Source: Actinomycetota bacterium
GTDB lineage: Bacteria; Actinomycetota; Actinomycetes; Nanopelagicales; Nanopelagicaceae
DNA length: 10,114 bases
Reading direction: 5' to 3'
Assembly: GCA_027730465.1 (NCBI GenBank)
Contig: JAQCGQ010000019.1
Span: forward strand, 1-10,114
Made by a program: the position numbers and the translations under genes. The notes beneath the pieces are model-generated. The model was not told the DNA's origin and ran no database searches. It was given only the letters and a program-made list of their open reading frames with translations. Of this stretch, positions 1-7,142 are shown piece by piece (position 1 is the stretch's first letter; the number at the start of each line of letters is the position of its first letter).

Positions 1-36
1 CGGTAGAGCACACAAGGAATTAGTGAGTAAATCTAG

Positions 37-42
37 TAGGTT
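37..42 (+). promoter_or_regulatory. Candidate -10 element of a leaderless ppx promoter
   Basis: TAGGTT fits the actinobacterial -10 pattern TANNNT and lies exactly 6 bases before the ATG at 49, which would place the transcript start on the start codon. No good Shine-Dalgarno sequence lies just upstream of that ATG, which agrees with a leaderless mRNA. No clear -35 is visible. Positions 1-48 hold no other recognisable feature. This is an inference from spacing and pattern. Confidence 0.4.
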
Positions 43-48
43 GCCCGT

Positions 49-966
49 ATGCGCCTTGGTGTATTAGATGTCGGATCAAATACTGTGCACTTACAAATTG
101 TTGATACATCCCCTGGCGCTAGGCCAAATCCCACCTTTAACTACAAAGAAGAGCTCAAATTAACTCAATATATTTCATCAGATAATATAGTCTCGGAAGA
201 AGGTATTGAAAAATTACGAGGTTGTATAAAGCGAGCAATTGAACAAACAGTTTCGGTGCAGACACAAGAACTTCTACCATTTGCAACGTCTGCTCTTAGA
301 GAGGCAAGTAATGGTGAGGAGATAATTAAATCAATTAATAAAGATTTTAAAATAGAGTTACAGGTCTTATCTGGTGAAGAAGAAGCTAAGTTAACTTTTC
401 TAGCAGCAAGGCGATGGTTTGGCTGGTCTAGTGGGCGACTATTAGTAATTGATATTGGAGGTGGATCACTTGAAATGGCAGTAGGAGTTGATGAATCTCC
501 TGAGGTTGCTACTTCACTACCGCTAGGGGCAGCTAGGTTAACTAAAGATTTTCTTAAAAGTGATCCATATACTGATAAAAGCATAAGAGCTTTGCGTGAT
601 CATATCGAAAACAAATTAGAGCAGATACTTCCATCATTAGTTAAACATCAAGAGACGGACCGCACAATCGCAACAAGTAAAACCCTAAGAACTTTAGCTC
701 GCCTATCTAGTGATTGGTTTGATGGTTCTGGAAAAAATATTACAGTTGGAGCTATTCGAAAAATATCGGCCAAACTTTCAGAGATGGATGAACCTACGAG
801 AGCAAAGTTGCCTGGAGTATCTGAAAATAGAGCTTCACAAATTGTTGCTGGAGCATTTGTTGCTGAAAGTGTTATGCGAAATCTTGATATCAAAGAATTA
901 GAGATATGCCCTTGGGCGCTTCGAGAAGGCGTTGTTCTTAAGTGGATGGATTGGATGGAAGCTTAA
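49..966 (+). CDS. ppx: Ppx/GppA-family exopolyphosphatase / pppGpp phosphohydrolase
   Basis: This is a cytoplasmic phosphatase of the ASKHA fold, 305 aa, the short two-domain form typical of actinobacteria (the E. coli enzyme is about 500 aa). Visible motifs are the first phosphate loop DVGSNTVHL (residues 7-15), the ATSALREASN segment (79-88), SGEEEAKL with the catalytic-type glutamate (108-115), the second phosphate loop IDIGGGSLE (134-142), PLGAARLT (158-165) and ALREGVVL near the C-terminus (290-297). Family members remove terminal phosphates from polyphosphate or convert pppGpp to ppGpp; the sequence alone cannot tell which. Mycobacteria have two such proteins, one near senX3-regX3. The stop shares a TTAA with the stop of the convergent mutT1 gene. 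The ATG at 49 is chosen because the phosphate loop starts at residue 7. Confidence 0.9.
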   Translation: MRLGVLDVGSNTVHLQIVDTSPGARPNPTFNYKEELKLTQYISSDNIVSEEGIEKLRGCIKRAIEQTVSVQTQELLPFATSALREASNGEEIIKSINKDFKIELQVLSGEEEAKLTFLAARRWFGWSSGRLLVIDIGGGSLEMAVGVDESPEVATSLPLGAARLTKDFLKSDPYTDKSIRALRDHIENKLEQILPSLVKHQETDRTIATSKTLRTLARLSSDWFDGSGKNITVGAIRKISAKLSEMDEPTRAKLPGVSENRASQIVAGAFVAESVMRNLDIKELEICPWALREGVVLKWMDWMEA

Positions 967-1850
967 AAGCTAGGTGCATCAATTCGATCAATTTGTATTA
1001 TTTCTTTTCCAATACGGTGAATTACCCAGCTATCACCAGGTGATAACTTACCTTCATCAGCATCAACCTCTGATTTTTTGGTTAATTTGTTCAACATTTT
1101 TGGCAAAATCGGGTTATGACTACAAAGTAGAACACTTAAATTAGATTTAATTAACTCCTTGGCGTAATCAAATGCTTTCTCTTTATCTTTTTTATAGGTA
1201 TCTTCACTTAGTTTTCCGGTAACCTCAAGTTTTAAATTTAATCCTTTAGTAATTGGATTAACAGTGTCATAACAACGAACAGCATCTGAGCTGTGGATTT
1301 CTTCAAGATTAAACACTTGATATATTGCTAATAATTTTTTAGCTTGGTTTTGACCATAGGAATCAAGTGGGCGATCATCATCATCACCTTGCCATTCATC
1401 CCTAGTTATCGCTTTGGCATGCCGAAGTAATATAAATGGTTTCGTATCTGGCTCTATTTTAATAAATTTTTCAAGAATTTTCTTATCTGTATCAAGAGTT
1501 AGTAAATTCTTAACTTTTGTGACTTCAACCCACTTTATTTGATCAACTTCAGAATTTGAATTGAACTCTTTTTCTTTAATTACTTTAGCTGACCAGAAAG
1601 ATACCTGCTTTTTACCATCATTAGTTAAATAATCAACCTCGCCCAAGTAAGGACCAAAAGCAGTTTCAATATTAGTTTCCTCTAAAACTTCACGGTAAGC
1701 GCAAGATATTAATGGCTCACCGATTTCTGCTTTACCTTTGGGAAAAGTCCAATCGTCATATTTTGGTCGATGGATAATTGCTACTTTTATTTTTTTCTTT
1801 TCACTCTTGCGCCATACAACCGCTCCGGCAGCTAAGATAATTTCATTCAT
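963..1850 (-). CDS. mutT1: MutT1-like Nudix hydrolase fused to a histidine phosphatase domain
   Basis: This 295-aa protein has two domains. Residues 1-130 are a Nudix hydrolase with box G39-X5-E45-X7-R53-E-V-L-E57-E58-T-N-I61; the usual late glycine is Asn60. Residues 137-290 are a histidine phosphatase with the RHA motif (R143, H144) and a second catalytic-type histidine in CSHNP (H245). The same fusion next to ppk is known in mycobacteria (MutT1, beside ppk1), where it hydrolyses 8-oxo-(d)GTP and diadenosine polyphosphates, with the C-terminal domain acting on the products. Its ATG overlaps the ppk stop (ATGA) and there is no Shine-Dalgarno sequence, so translation is probably coupled to ppk. 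The protein is lysine-rich and the gene looks more AT-rich than cysS or ispDF. Substrate in this organism is unproven. Confidence 0.87.
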   Translation of the reverse strand: MNEIILAAGAVVWRKSEKKKIKVAIIHRPKYDDWTFPKGKAEIGEPLISCAYREVLEETNIETAFGPYLGEVDYLTNDGKKQVSFWSAKVIKEKEFNSNSEVDQIKWVEVTKVKNLLTLDTDKKILEKFIKIEPDTKPFILLRHAKAITRDEWQGDDDDRPLDSYGQNQAKKLLAIYQVFNLEEIHSSDAVRCYDTVNPITKGLNLKLEVTGKLSEDTYKKDKEKAFDYAKELIKSNLSVLLCSHNPILPKMLNKLTKKSEVDADEGKLSPGDSWVIHRIGKEIIQIDRIDAPSF

Positions 1851-3931
1851 TGGTTAACTCGGTAAGAATCAATCATTACTGCTTGTAGATCATTCATAGG
1901 TGAGGCATCGGGATTTTGGGCAACTCGTAACCATTTACCTGTTGGCAGTAGGTGCCAGCCTGAGGTAGTGGATGAAACATATAAATTAAACATTTTAATT
2001 AATGCCTTCTTATGCTCTGCCCTAGTAATTCGAACTAATGACTCAACTCTTCGATTTAAGTTTCTATCCATTAGATCTGCGCTACCAATATAGATCTCAT
2101 CATCTCCACCGTTTGCAAAATGAAAAATTCTAGAATGTTCAAGGAATCTACCTAAGACTGATCTCACTCTTATGTTTTCAGAGACTCCTGGAATACCTGG
2201 TAATAGCGAGCAAATTCCGCGCACAACTAAATCAATCTCAACACCGACAATTGATGCTGCATATAGAGCTTCAACAAACTCTTCATCTAATAGTGAATTT
2301 AGTTTTAGCCTAATGAAGGCATGTTTACCAGCTTTTTTATTTTCTATCTCTCTATTAATTCTCTCAAGTAGACCTGAGCGAATTATACGAGGTGCTACTA
2401 GTAATCGGTCGTATGAGTATTGCGGCGCAAAACCAGAAAGTTGATTAAATAGCTTGTTTAGATCTTCACCTAATTGATCATCTGCGCTAAGTAATCCTAA
2501 ATCCTCATACATACGGGCAGTTTTTGGATTGTAATTACCTGTACCAACATGTGAGTATCTTCGAACAACATTGCCCTCTTCCCGCACAACTAAAGATAAT
2601 TTGGCATGAGTTTTAAATCCGACTAGTCCATAGACAACATGAACTCCAACATCTTCTAATTTTCTAGCCCACCTAACATTTGCTTGCTCGTCAAAACGAG
2701 CCCTGATCTCAATTACAGCTAGTACTTGCTTACCTGCCTCGGCAGCTTCAATTAGTGCATTAACAATTGGTGAATCACCAGAGGTTCTATACAAAGTTTG
2801 TTTAATTGCCAGTACATTCGGATCAGTTGCTGCTGCCTCTAAAAACCGTACAACTGATGAGTTAAATGAATCATATGGATGGTGCAGGAGAATCTCATGG
2901 CGCCTAATTGCTGTAAAAAATTCATCATTTGAATCTAGATCTATTTCTCTAAATTCTTGGGCAACCTGGTTTCTAAAGGGTGCATACTTTAATTCTGGAC
3001 GGTCTAAATCAGCTATTCGATTTAGTCCAGTTAAATCAAGTGGTTCTTTGTAACGAGAGATATCTTCTTCTTTAATCGATAATTCAACCTTTAGTTTATT
3101 AAGTAGATCAAATTCCATATCACTTGCTACTTCAAGCCTAACTGGTGGACCAAACTTACGGCGAAGCAATTCCTGTTCCATTGACTCCAAAAGATTCTCT
3201 GACTCATCCTCTTCTAACTCTAAGTCAGCATTTCTGGTAATTCTAAATGTGTAGTAATCCTCAATCTCCATACCTGGAAATAATTGATGTAGATTAGCAA
3301 TAATCACTTTTTCTAGAGGAATAAATCTAGTTCCGGTAAACTCATCTGTTTCTATAAACCTTGGGAGTAAGGCCGGAACCTTTACTCTGGCAAATAACTC
3401 CTCATTTGTATCTGGTTGTCTTACCAGCACCGCTAAATTAAGTGAAAGTCCTGAGATGTATGGGAACGGGTGGGAGGGATCAACAGCTAAAGGAGTGAGC
3501 ACTGGAAAAATTCTTTTTGTAAAAATCTTATTTATATACTCTTTTTCCACCTCATCTAAACTTTCCCAATCTATAATGTCAATACCATTTTGAGCTAATT
3601 TCGGCACGAGATCATTATGAAAACATTTTGTTTGCCGAGAAATTAGTTCCTCAGTTTTTTTAGATATTTCGGCCATTAGCTCAACTGGCGAAAATCCTGC
3701 AGTATTTTTCTTAGTGACCCCAGTTTCTAATTTTCGCTTAAGTGTGGCAACTCGAATCATAAAAAAATCATCTAGATTTGATGAAAAAATGGCAAGGTAA
3801 CGACAACGTTCGAGCAACGGATTACTTTGATCTTCGGCTAGTTCTAATACCCGTTCATTAAATGCAAGCCAACTGATCTCTCGATCAATTAACCTCTCGC
3901 GGGGATTTGTAGCAATTAAATGTTGACTCAC
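1847..3931 (-). CDS. ppk: Polyphosphate kinase (PPK1)
   Basis: PPK1 reversibly transfers the ATP gamma-phosphate to a growing inorganic polyphosphate chain through a phosphohistidine. The 694-aa length matches the family (E. coli 688 aa). The N-terminal region starts with the typical REISWLAFNERVLELA (residues 17-32), and DPSHPFPYISGLSLNLAV lies at 151-168. The catalytic C-terminal half shows IKQTLYRTS with R382, IRARFDE with R412, the autophosphorylated histidine in FKTHAK (H442), YSHVGTGNYN with H461, LEHSRIFHF with H599 and SADLMDRNLNRRVE (617-630). All core catalytic positions are present. The start is GTG at 3931, just before the SQHLIATNPRERLIDRE segment; an ATG two bases upstream is immediately closed by TGA. 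No Shine-Dalgarno sequence is apparent. It is the sixth gene of the carD-to-mutT1 train but follows its only gap over 20 bp, which may hold a promoter. Confidence 0.97.
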   Translation of the reverse strand: MSQHLIATNPRERLIDREISWLAFNERVLELAEDQSNPLLERCRYLAIFSSNLDDFFMIRVATLKRKLETGVTKKNTAGFSPVELMAEISKKTEELISRQTKCFHNDLVPKLAQNGIDIIDWESLDEVEKEYINKIFTKRIFPVLTPLAVDPSHPFPYISGLSLNLAVLVRQPDTNEELFARVKVPALLPRFIETDEFTGTRFIPLEKVIIANLHQLFPGMEIEDYYTFRITRNADLELEEDESENLLESMEQELLRRKFGPPVRLEVASDMEFDLLNKLKVELSIKEEDISRYKEPLDLTGLNRIADLDRPELKYAPFRNQVAQEFREIDLDSNDEFFTAIRRHEILLHHPYDSFNSSVVRFLEAAATDPNVLAIKQTLYRTSGDSPIVNALIEAAEAGKQVLAVIEIRARFDEQANVRWARKLEDVGVHVVYGLVGFKTHAKLSLVVREEGNVVRRYSHVGTGNYNPKTARMYEDLGLLSADDQLGEDLNKLFNQLSGFAPQYSYDRLLVAPRIIRSGLLERINREIENKKAGKHAFIRLKLNSLLDEEFVEALYAASIVGVEIDLVVRGICSLLPGIPGVSENIRVRSVLGRFLEHSRIFHFANGGDDEIYIGSADLMDRNLNRRVESLVRITRAEHKKALIKMFNLYVSSTTSGWHLLPTGKWLRVAQNPDASPMNDLQAVMIDSYRVNQ

Positions 3932-3944
3932 ATGCGTAGTTTGC

Positions 3945-3950
3945 TTTATA
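3945..3950 (-). promoter_or_regulatory. Candidate -10 element for ppk
   Basis: Read on the minus strand this is TATAAA, five of six bases of the TATAAT consensus. It lies 13 bases before the GTG start of ppk, directly after the phosphate-box-like repeat, and would give a very short leader. A second option is the minus-strand CAAACT at 3938-3943, 6 bases before the GTG, which would give a leaderless transcript. Neither is proven. Confidence 0.3.
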
Positions 3951-3952
3951 AA

Positions 3953-3970
3953 GGTTAACGGGTGGTAATC
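3953..3970 (-). promoter_or_regulatory. Candidate phosphate box (RegX3/PhoP-type direct repeat) upstream of ppk
   Basis: The minus strand reads GATTACC-ACCC-GTTAACC: two 7-base units separated by 4 bases, an 11-bp period. They match the actinobacterial PHO-box unit GTTCACC at 5 of 7 and 6 of 7 positions. The repeat lies in the 50-bp gap between the SGNH hydrolase gene and ppk, where the -35 region of a ppk promoter would be. A RegX3-type regulator is encoded in the same window. The repeat is seen directly; its binding by RegX3 is inferred. Confidence 0.4.
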
Positions 3971-3981
3971 AGAAGGCTAAC

Positions 3982-4758
3982 TCAGCGTGCAGGCCAAATG
4001 ATTGGCTCCAAATGCTTGGATTTTCTACCATCACCGGAAGATTTACCTCGCAGCCTGCGCCAAATCCAAGGAATTAAAAAGGTTATTACCCACGCGATAT
4101 TAGATAAAGGTTTTAAAGTTGATTTTTTTTCATTAGCAGGAATTTCATTTCGCCAATTTGGATCAAACTCATAACCTAAACCCTCCAATACTGCATTAGC
4201 TAATCTCCTATGGCCTTCAGGGTTCATATGTAATCTATCTGAGGATAAAAAACTTTGTGTATTTAAAAACTCAGCCTTCTTGCCTTCAAATAAAATTGTT
4301 GGATACTTTCCTGAAACAACTCTCACATTTTCATTAAAGGCACTAAATCTTTCATGCCAAAGTTTGGCAATCTTTCCCTTTCCTTCAACCTTATCTACTA
4401 CGGTAAAGATAATTACAGTAGCTCCGGCATCAGTTAACTGTTTAATACCTTTTTCATATTGGGGAAGTGAAACTTTTGGATCATAAGTTGGCCGCAATAC
4501 ATCATTTGCTCCGGCATGAAATGAAACTAGGGTTTGCCTGCCTTCAATAAATTTAAGCGCACTTGGAATTTGATCTGTGACTACTTGATTAAGTAATTTT
4601 CCTCTAATTGCTAAATTCAAATATGTAAACCCTGGTTGATTCTTCGACAAACCATCTGCTACTCGATCAGCCCAACCGCGATACGCTCCGTTTATAACTT
4701 CATCTTTCATGCCCTCAGTCATTGAATCACCTAAAGCAATAAAGCGGGTGTATTGCAT
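3982..4758 (-). CDS. GDSL/SGNH-family hydrolase with C-terminal hydrophobic segment
   Basis: This is a serine esterase/lipase-like protein of 258 aa. The SGNH blocks are clear: GDSMTE with the nucleophile Ser12, IRGKLLNQ with Gly53 (oxyanion hole), HAGAND with Asn85, and SSDRLHMNPEGH with Asp174 and His177 as the rest of the triad. There is no signal peptide. Residues 219-235 are hydrophobic and tryptophan-rich, followed by a basic RRLRGKSSGDGRKSK tail; this C-terminal tail with SSGDGR is shared by a group of actinobacterial SGNH proteins from memory. The segment may bind the inner membrane face. The substrate is unknown; acyl esters or carbohydrate acetyl groups are family possibilities. The ATG follows the rlmB stop directly (TAA then ATG) with a purine-rich GAAAGAAG upstream, so it is co-transcribed with rlmB. 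Confidence 0.88.
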   Translation of the reverse strand: MQYTRFIALGDSMTEGMKDEVINGAYRGWADRVADGLSKNQPGFTYLNLAIRGKLLNQVVTDQIPSALKFIEGRQTLVSFHAGANDVLRPTYDPKVSLPQYEKGIKQLTDAGATVIIFTVVDKVEGKGKIAKLWHERFSAFNENVRVVSGKYPTILFEGKKAEFLNTQSFLSSDRLHMNPEGHRRLANAVLEGLGYEFDPNWRNEIPANEKKSTLKPLSNIAWVITFLIPWIWRRLRGKSSGDGRKSKHLEPIIWPAR

Positions 4759-5754
4759 TTACTTACTTCTTTCAGCCGCAACCTGGTACATAACTATTGC
4801 TGTTGCCACGCTGGCATTTAAAGACTCAACTGAGGATTGCATTGGAATTGAAACTACTAAATCACACTTTTCTTTAACTAATCTAGATAAACCTTTTCCT
4901 TCGCTACCAACAATAATAAATATTGATTCACTAGCAAGATTCATTTTTGCCAAACTGGTATCAGCATCAGCATCTAAGCCAACAACAAAGCATCCAGCTT
5001 TTTTAGCATCCTCTATTGATCTCACTAGATTTGTAACCTGTGAAATTGGTAATCGCGCCGCAGCGCCAGCTGATGCTTTCCAGGCAGAGCCCGTCATTGC
5101 TGCATTTCGCCGCTCTGGAATAACTACGCCATCTGCGCCAAAGGCTGCAGCAGATCTGACAACTGCGCCAAGATTGTGTGGATCTGTTATTCCATCTAAG
5201 CCAATTAACATCATTGGTTTTTTAGCGATGGTGAGTAACTTTGAAAACTCTGTGTAATTAAAAGGCTTTATAACGAGTGCAATACCTTGATGATTAGCAC
5301 TGCCTGTTAGATCCTCAAGTGCTCTTTTTGGTAGCTCTTTAATTGGTAGATCAGAATTTTTAGCAAGTCTGATTGCTTCGGAGATTTTTTCATCTATCTC
5401 AACTTTAATTGCAACTATTAACTCCTTCGCCGGCACCTTAGCCCGAAGTGCTTCAACAACGCTGTTCTTGCCAGCAACTGCATCTTGTGAAAATTGTTTT
5501 CGATCAAATCTTTTCTCACTTCGCTCTGGTCTTCTGTCTTCACGTTTTAGCTCTCGATCATTTACTCTTACTGGTTTTTTAAAACCTTTTCTATCATCTC
5601 TTTTTTCAACTCTTCGATCATCACGTTTATCTTTTATGCGGTTATCTCTTTTCTCAGGGCGCGCTACAGCAGAGCGTTTAACTCTTTTACCGCCAGCTCT
5701 TAAAAAAGATTTTGGCCCCTTTGGTCGATCCTTGCGCGCTCTACCTGGCTTCAT
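4759..5754 (-). CDS. rlmB: TrmH/SpoU-family 23S rRNA 2'-O-methyltransferase (RlmB-like)
   Basis: This is an S-adenosylmethionine-dependent SPOUT methyltransferase; E. coli RlmB methylates G2251 of 23S rRNA. From the ATG at 5754 it has 331 aa. Residues 1 to about 90 are a highly charged, probably disordered extension dominated by Lys, Arg and Asp. Residues 95-165 are the L30e-like substrate-binding domain. The knotted methylase domain shows motif 1 DPHNLGAVVRSA (191-202), motif 2 GSEGKGLSRLV (283-293) and motif 3 ESLNASVATAI (310-320). A longer reading from GTG at 5766 adds four residues, but that GTG sits inside an AAGGTG ribosome-binding site placed 9 bases before the ATG, so the ATG is preferred. 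The ATG overlaps the cysS stop as TGATG. The pairing with cysS is conserved in actinobacteria. Exact methylation site is inferred. Confidence 0.92.
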   Translation of the reverse strand: MKPGRARKDRPKGPKSFLRAGGKRVKRSAVARPEKRDNRIKDKRDDRRVEKRDDRKGFKKPVRVNDRELKREDRRPERSEKRFDRKQFSQDAVAGKNSVVEALRAKVPAKELIVAIKVEIDEKISEAIRLAKNSDLPIKELPKRALEDLTGSANHQGIALVIKPFNYTEFSKLLTIAKKPMMLIGLDGITDPHNLGAVVRSAAAFGADGVVIPERRNAAMTGSAWKASAGAAARLPISQVTNLVRSIEDAKKAGCFVVGLDADADTSLAKMNLASESIFIIVGSEGKGLSRLVKEKCDLVVSIPMQSSVESLNASVATAIVMYQVAAERSK

Positions 5755-7127
5755 CAATAACTGCACCTTGGACCGTTAGTTGTGTCTTCAACAGTAATAC
5801 CAAGGGATGCTATCTGATCACGTATGTCATCTGCTGCCTTAAAATCTTTTCGCTCCCGTGCAGCCTCACGCTGTGCTAGCGCTAATTTGATAAGTCCGTC
5901 CATTGCAGCATCATTTGATTTAGTAGCTGTAAAGGCTGAATCTTTTGGATCACAACCTAATATTGAAAGTGCTCCTCTAATTTCACCAGCTGTTTTTGCT
6001 AATACTTTCTTATCATCTGCTGCTGAATTACCAATTCGCATACTCTCTGCAATAAAAGCTAAGCCTTGGGGCACAGCTAAATCATCGTTCATGGCCTTAG
6101 CAAACTCATCTGCAATTAATATTTCAATCTCTTTACCAATAACACTCTCTGCCCTGCTTAAAAATGCTTCAATGCGCTTAAAAGCGGTTGCAGATTCAGC
6201 GAGAGCTTCAAAGGAAAACTCAAGCATGCTTCGATAATGCGCACTTCCTAAATACCAACGAAGCTCAATGCCACGTACTTTTTTTAGTATTTCAACAACT
6301 TGTAATGAATTTCCTAATGATTTACTCATCTTCTCACCACTAGTTGTTACCCAAGCATTATGCATCCAGGTATTTGCAAATTTATATCCAGCAGCATTTG
6401 ATTGCGCAATCTCATTCTCATGGTGTGGAAAAATTAAATCTAGACCGCCGCCATGAATATCAAAAGCTTCACCAAGGTATGCATGCGCCATCGCTGAACA
6501 TTCAAGATGCCAACCAGGCCGCCCAGCACCCCACGGAGTTGGCCATGTTGGATCACCTTGTTTAGTAGCTTTCCATAATGCAAAATCTCTTGGATCTTTT
6601 TTATATGTTGAATCTGTATCCTCACTAGACTGAAGATCATCTAGTTTTTGATTAGATAAAGTTAAATACTCCTTTAGCTTTCTTACCTCAAGATAAACAT
6701 CACCATTACCAGGTGCGTAAGCAGAGCCATTTTCAATTAGTTTTTGCATTAACTCAATCATCTGAGTGATGTGACCAGTTGCTCTTGGCTCATATGTTGG
6801 TGGTAATACATTCAGCGCGTTATAGGCATCAGTAAAGGCCCGCTCATACTTCATGGCAACTTGCCACCAAGGAATCTCTTCATGGACTGCTTTATGCAAG
6901 ATCTTGTCATCAATATCAGTTACATTTCTAACAAAAGTTACGTTATATCCTGAAGTAATTAGCCAACGGCGCAAAATATCAAAGTTAACGCCACTTCTTA
7001 TATGACCAATATGAGGCGGTGCCTGCACAGTGGCGCCACATAGATAAATTCCAACCTCACCTTTTTTAATTGGCTTAAAGGCTGAGATCACTCTGCTTTT
7101 AGTGTTATATAAATTAAGTGTGCTCAT
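5754..7127 (-). CDS. cysS: Cysteinyl-tRNA synthetase
   Basis: This class I aminoacyl-tRNA synthetase charges tRNA-Cys in the cytoplasm. Length is 457 aa (E. coli 461). It carries the HIGH signature H39-I-G-H42 and KMSKS at 266-270. Zinc ligands match the family: C30 in LCGATVQAPPHIGH, C210 in WHLECSAMA, H235 and E239 in PHHENEIAQS. The C-terminal anticodon-binding helices include the AQREAARERKDFKAADDIRD segment (418-437). It is a true CysRS rather than the mycothiol ligase MshC: it has the full C-terminal anticodon domain, and MshC is shorter. The ATG at 7127 has AAAGG 12 bases upstream that overlaps the ispDF stop; the intergenic gap is 15 bp. It sits in the conserved ispD-ispF-cysS-rlmB order. 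Confidence 0.97.
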   Translation of the reverse strand: MSTLNLYNTKSRVISAFKPIKKGEVGIYLCGATVQAPPHIGHIRSGVNFDILRRWLITSGYNVTFVRNVTDIDDKILHKAVHEEIPWWQVAMKYERAFTDAYNALNVLPPTYEPRATGHITQMIELMQKLIENGSAYAPGNGDVYLEVRKLKEYLTLSNQKLDDLQSSEDTDSTYKKDPRDFALWKATKQGDPTWPTPWGAGRPGWHLECSAMAHAYLGEAFDIHGGGLDLIFPHHENEIAQSNAAGYKFANTWMHNAWVTTSGEKMSKSLGNSLQVVEILKKVRGIELRWYLGSAHYRSMLEFSFEALAESATAFKRIEAFLSRAESVIGKEIEILIADEFAKAMNDDLAVPQGLAFIAESMRIGNSAADDKKVLAKTAGEIRGALSILGCDPKDSAFTATKSNDAAMDGLIKLALAQREAARERKDFKAADDIRDQIASLGITVEDTTNGPRCSY

Positions 7128-7142
7128 TATTTAATTTTACCT

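Noticed and set aside
3..11. GTAGAGCAC resembles the D-arm of a tRNA (GGTAGAGCA).
   Set aside because: The bases that follow form no anticodon stem and no T-arm (GGTTCRA) is present before the ppx start, so this is not a tRNA or a recognisable fragment of one.
4709..5257. A 182-aa open frame on the + strand opposite rlmB and the start of the SGNH gene.
   Set aside because: It lies antisense to two well-supported genes, has no family motif, and looks like a reading-frame shadow of them. The same holds for the other + strand open frames opposite ppk, cysS, ispDF and regX3, and for the minus-strand frames opposite ppx.
5754..7127. cysS could instead be mshC, the mycothiol-pathway cysteine ligase of actinobacteria.
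   Set aside because: The protein has the full CysRS length and C-terminal anticodon-binding region, and sits in the conserved cysS slot between ispF and rlmB.
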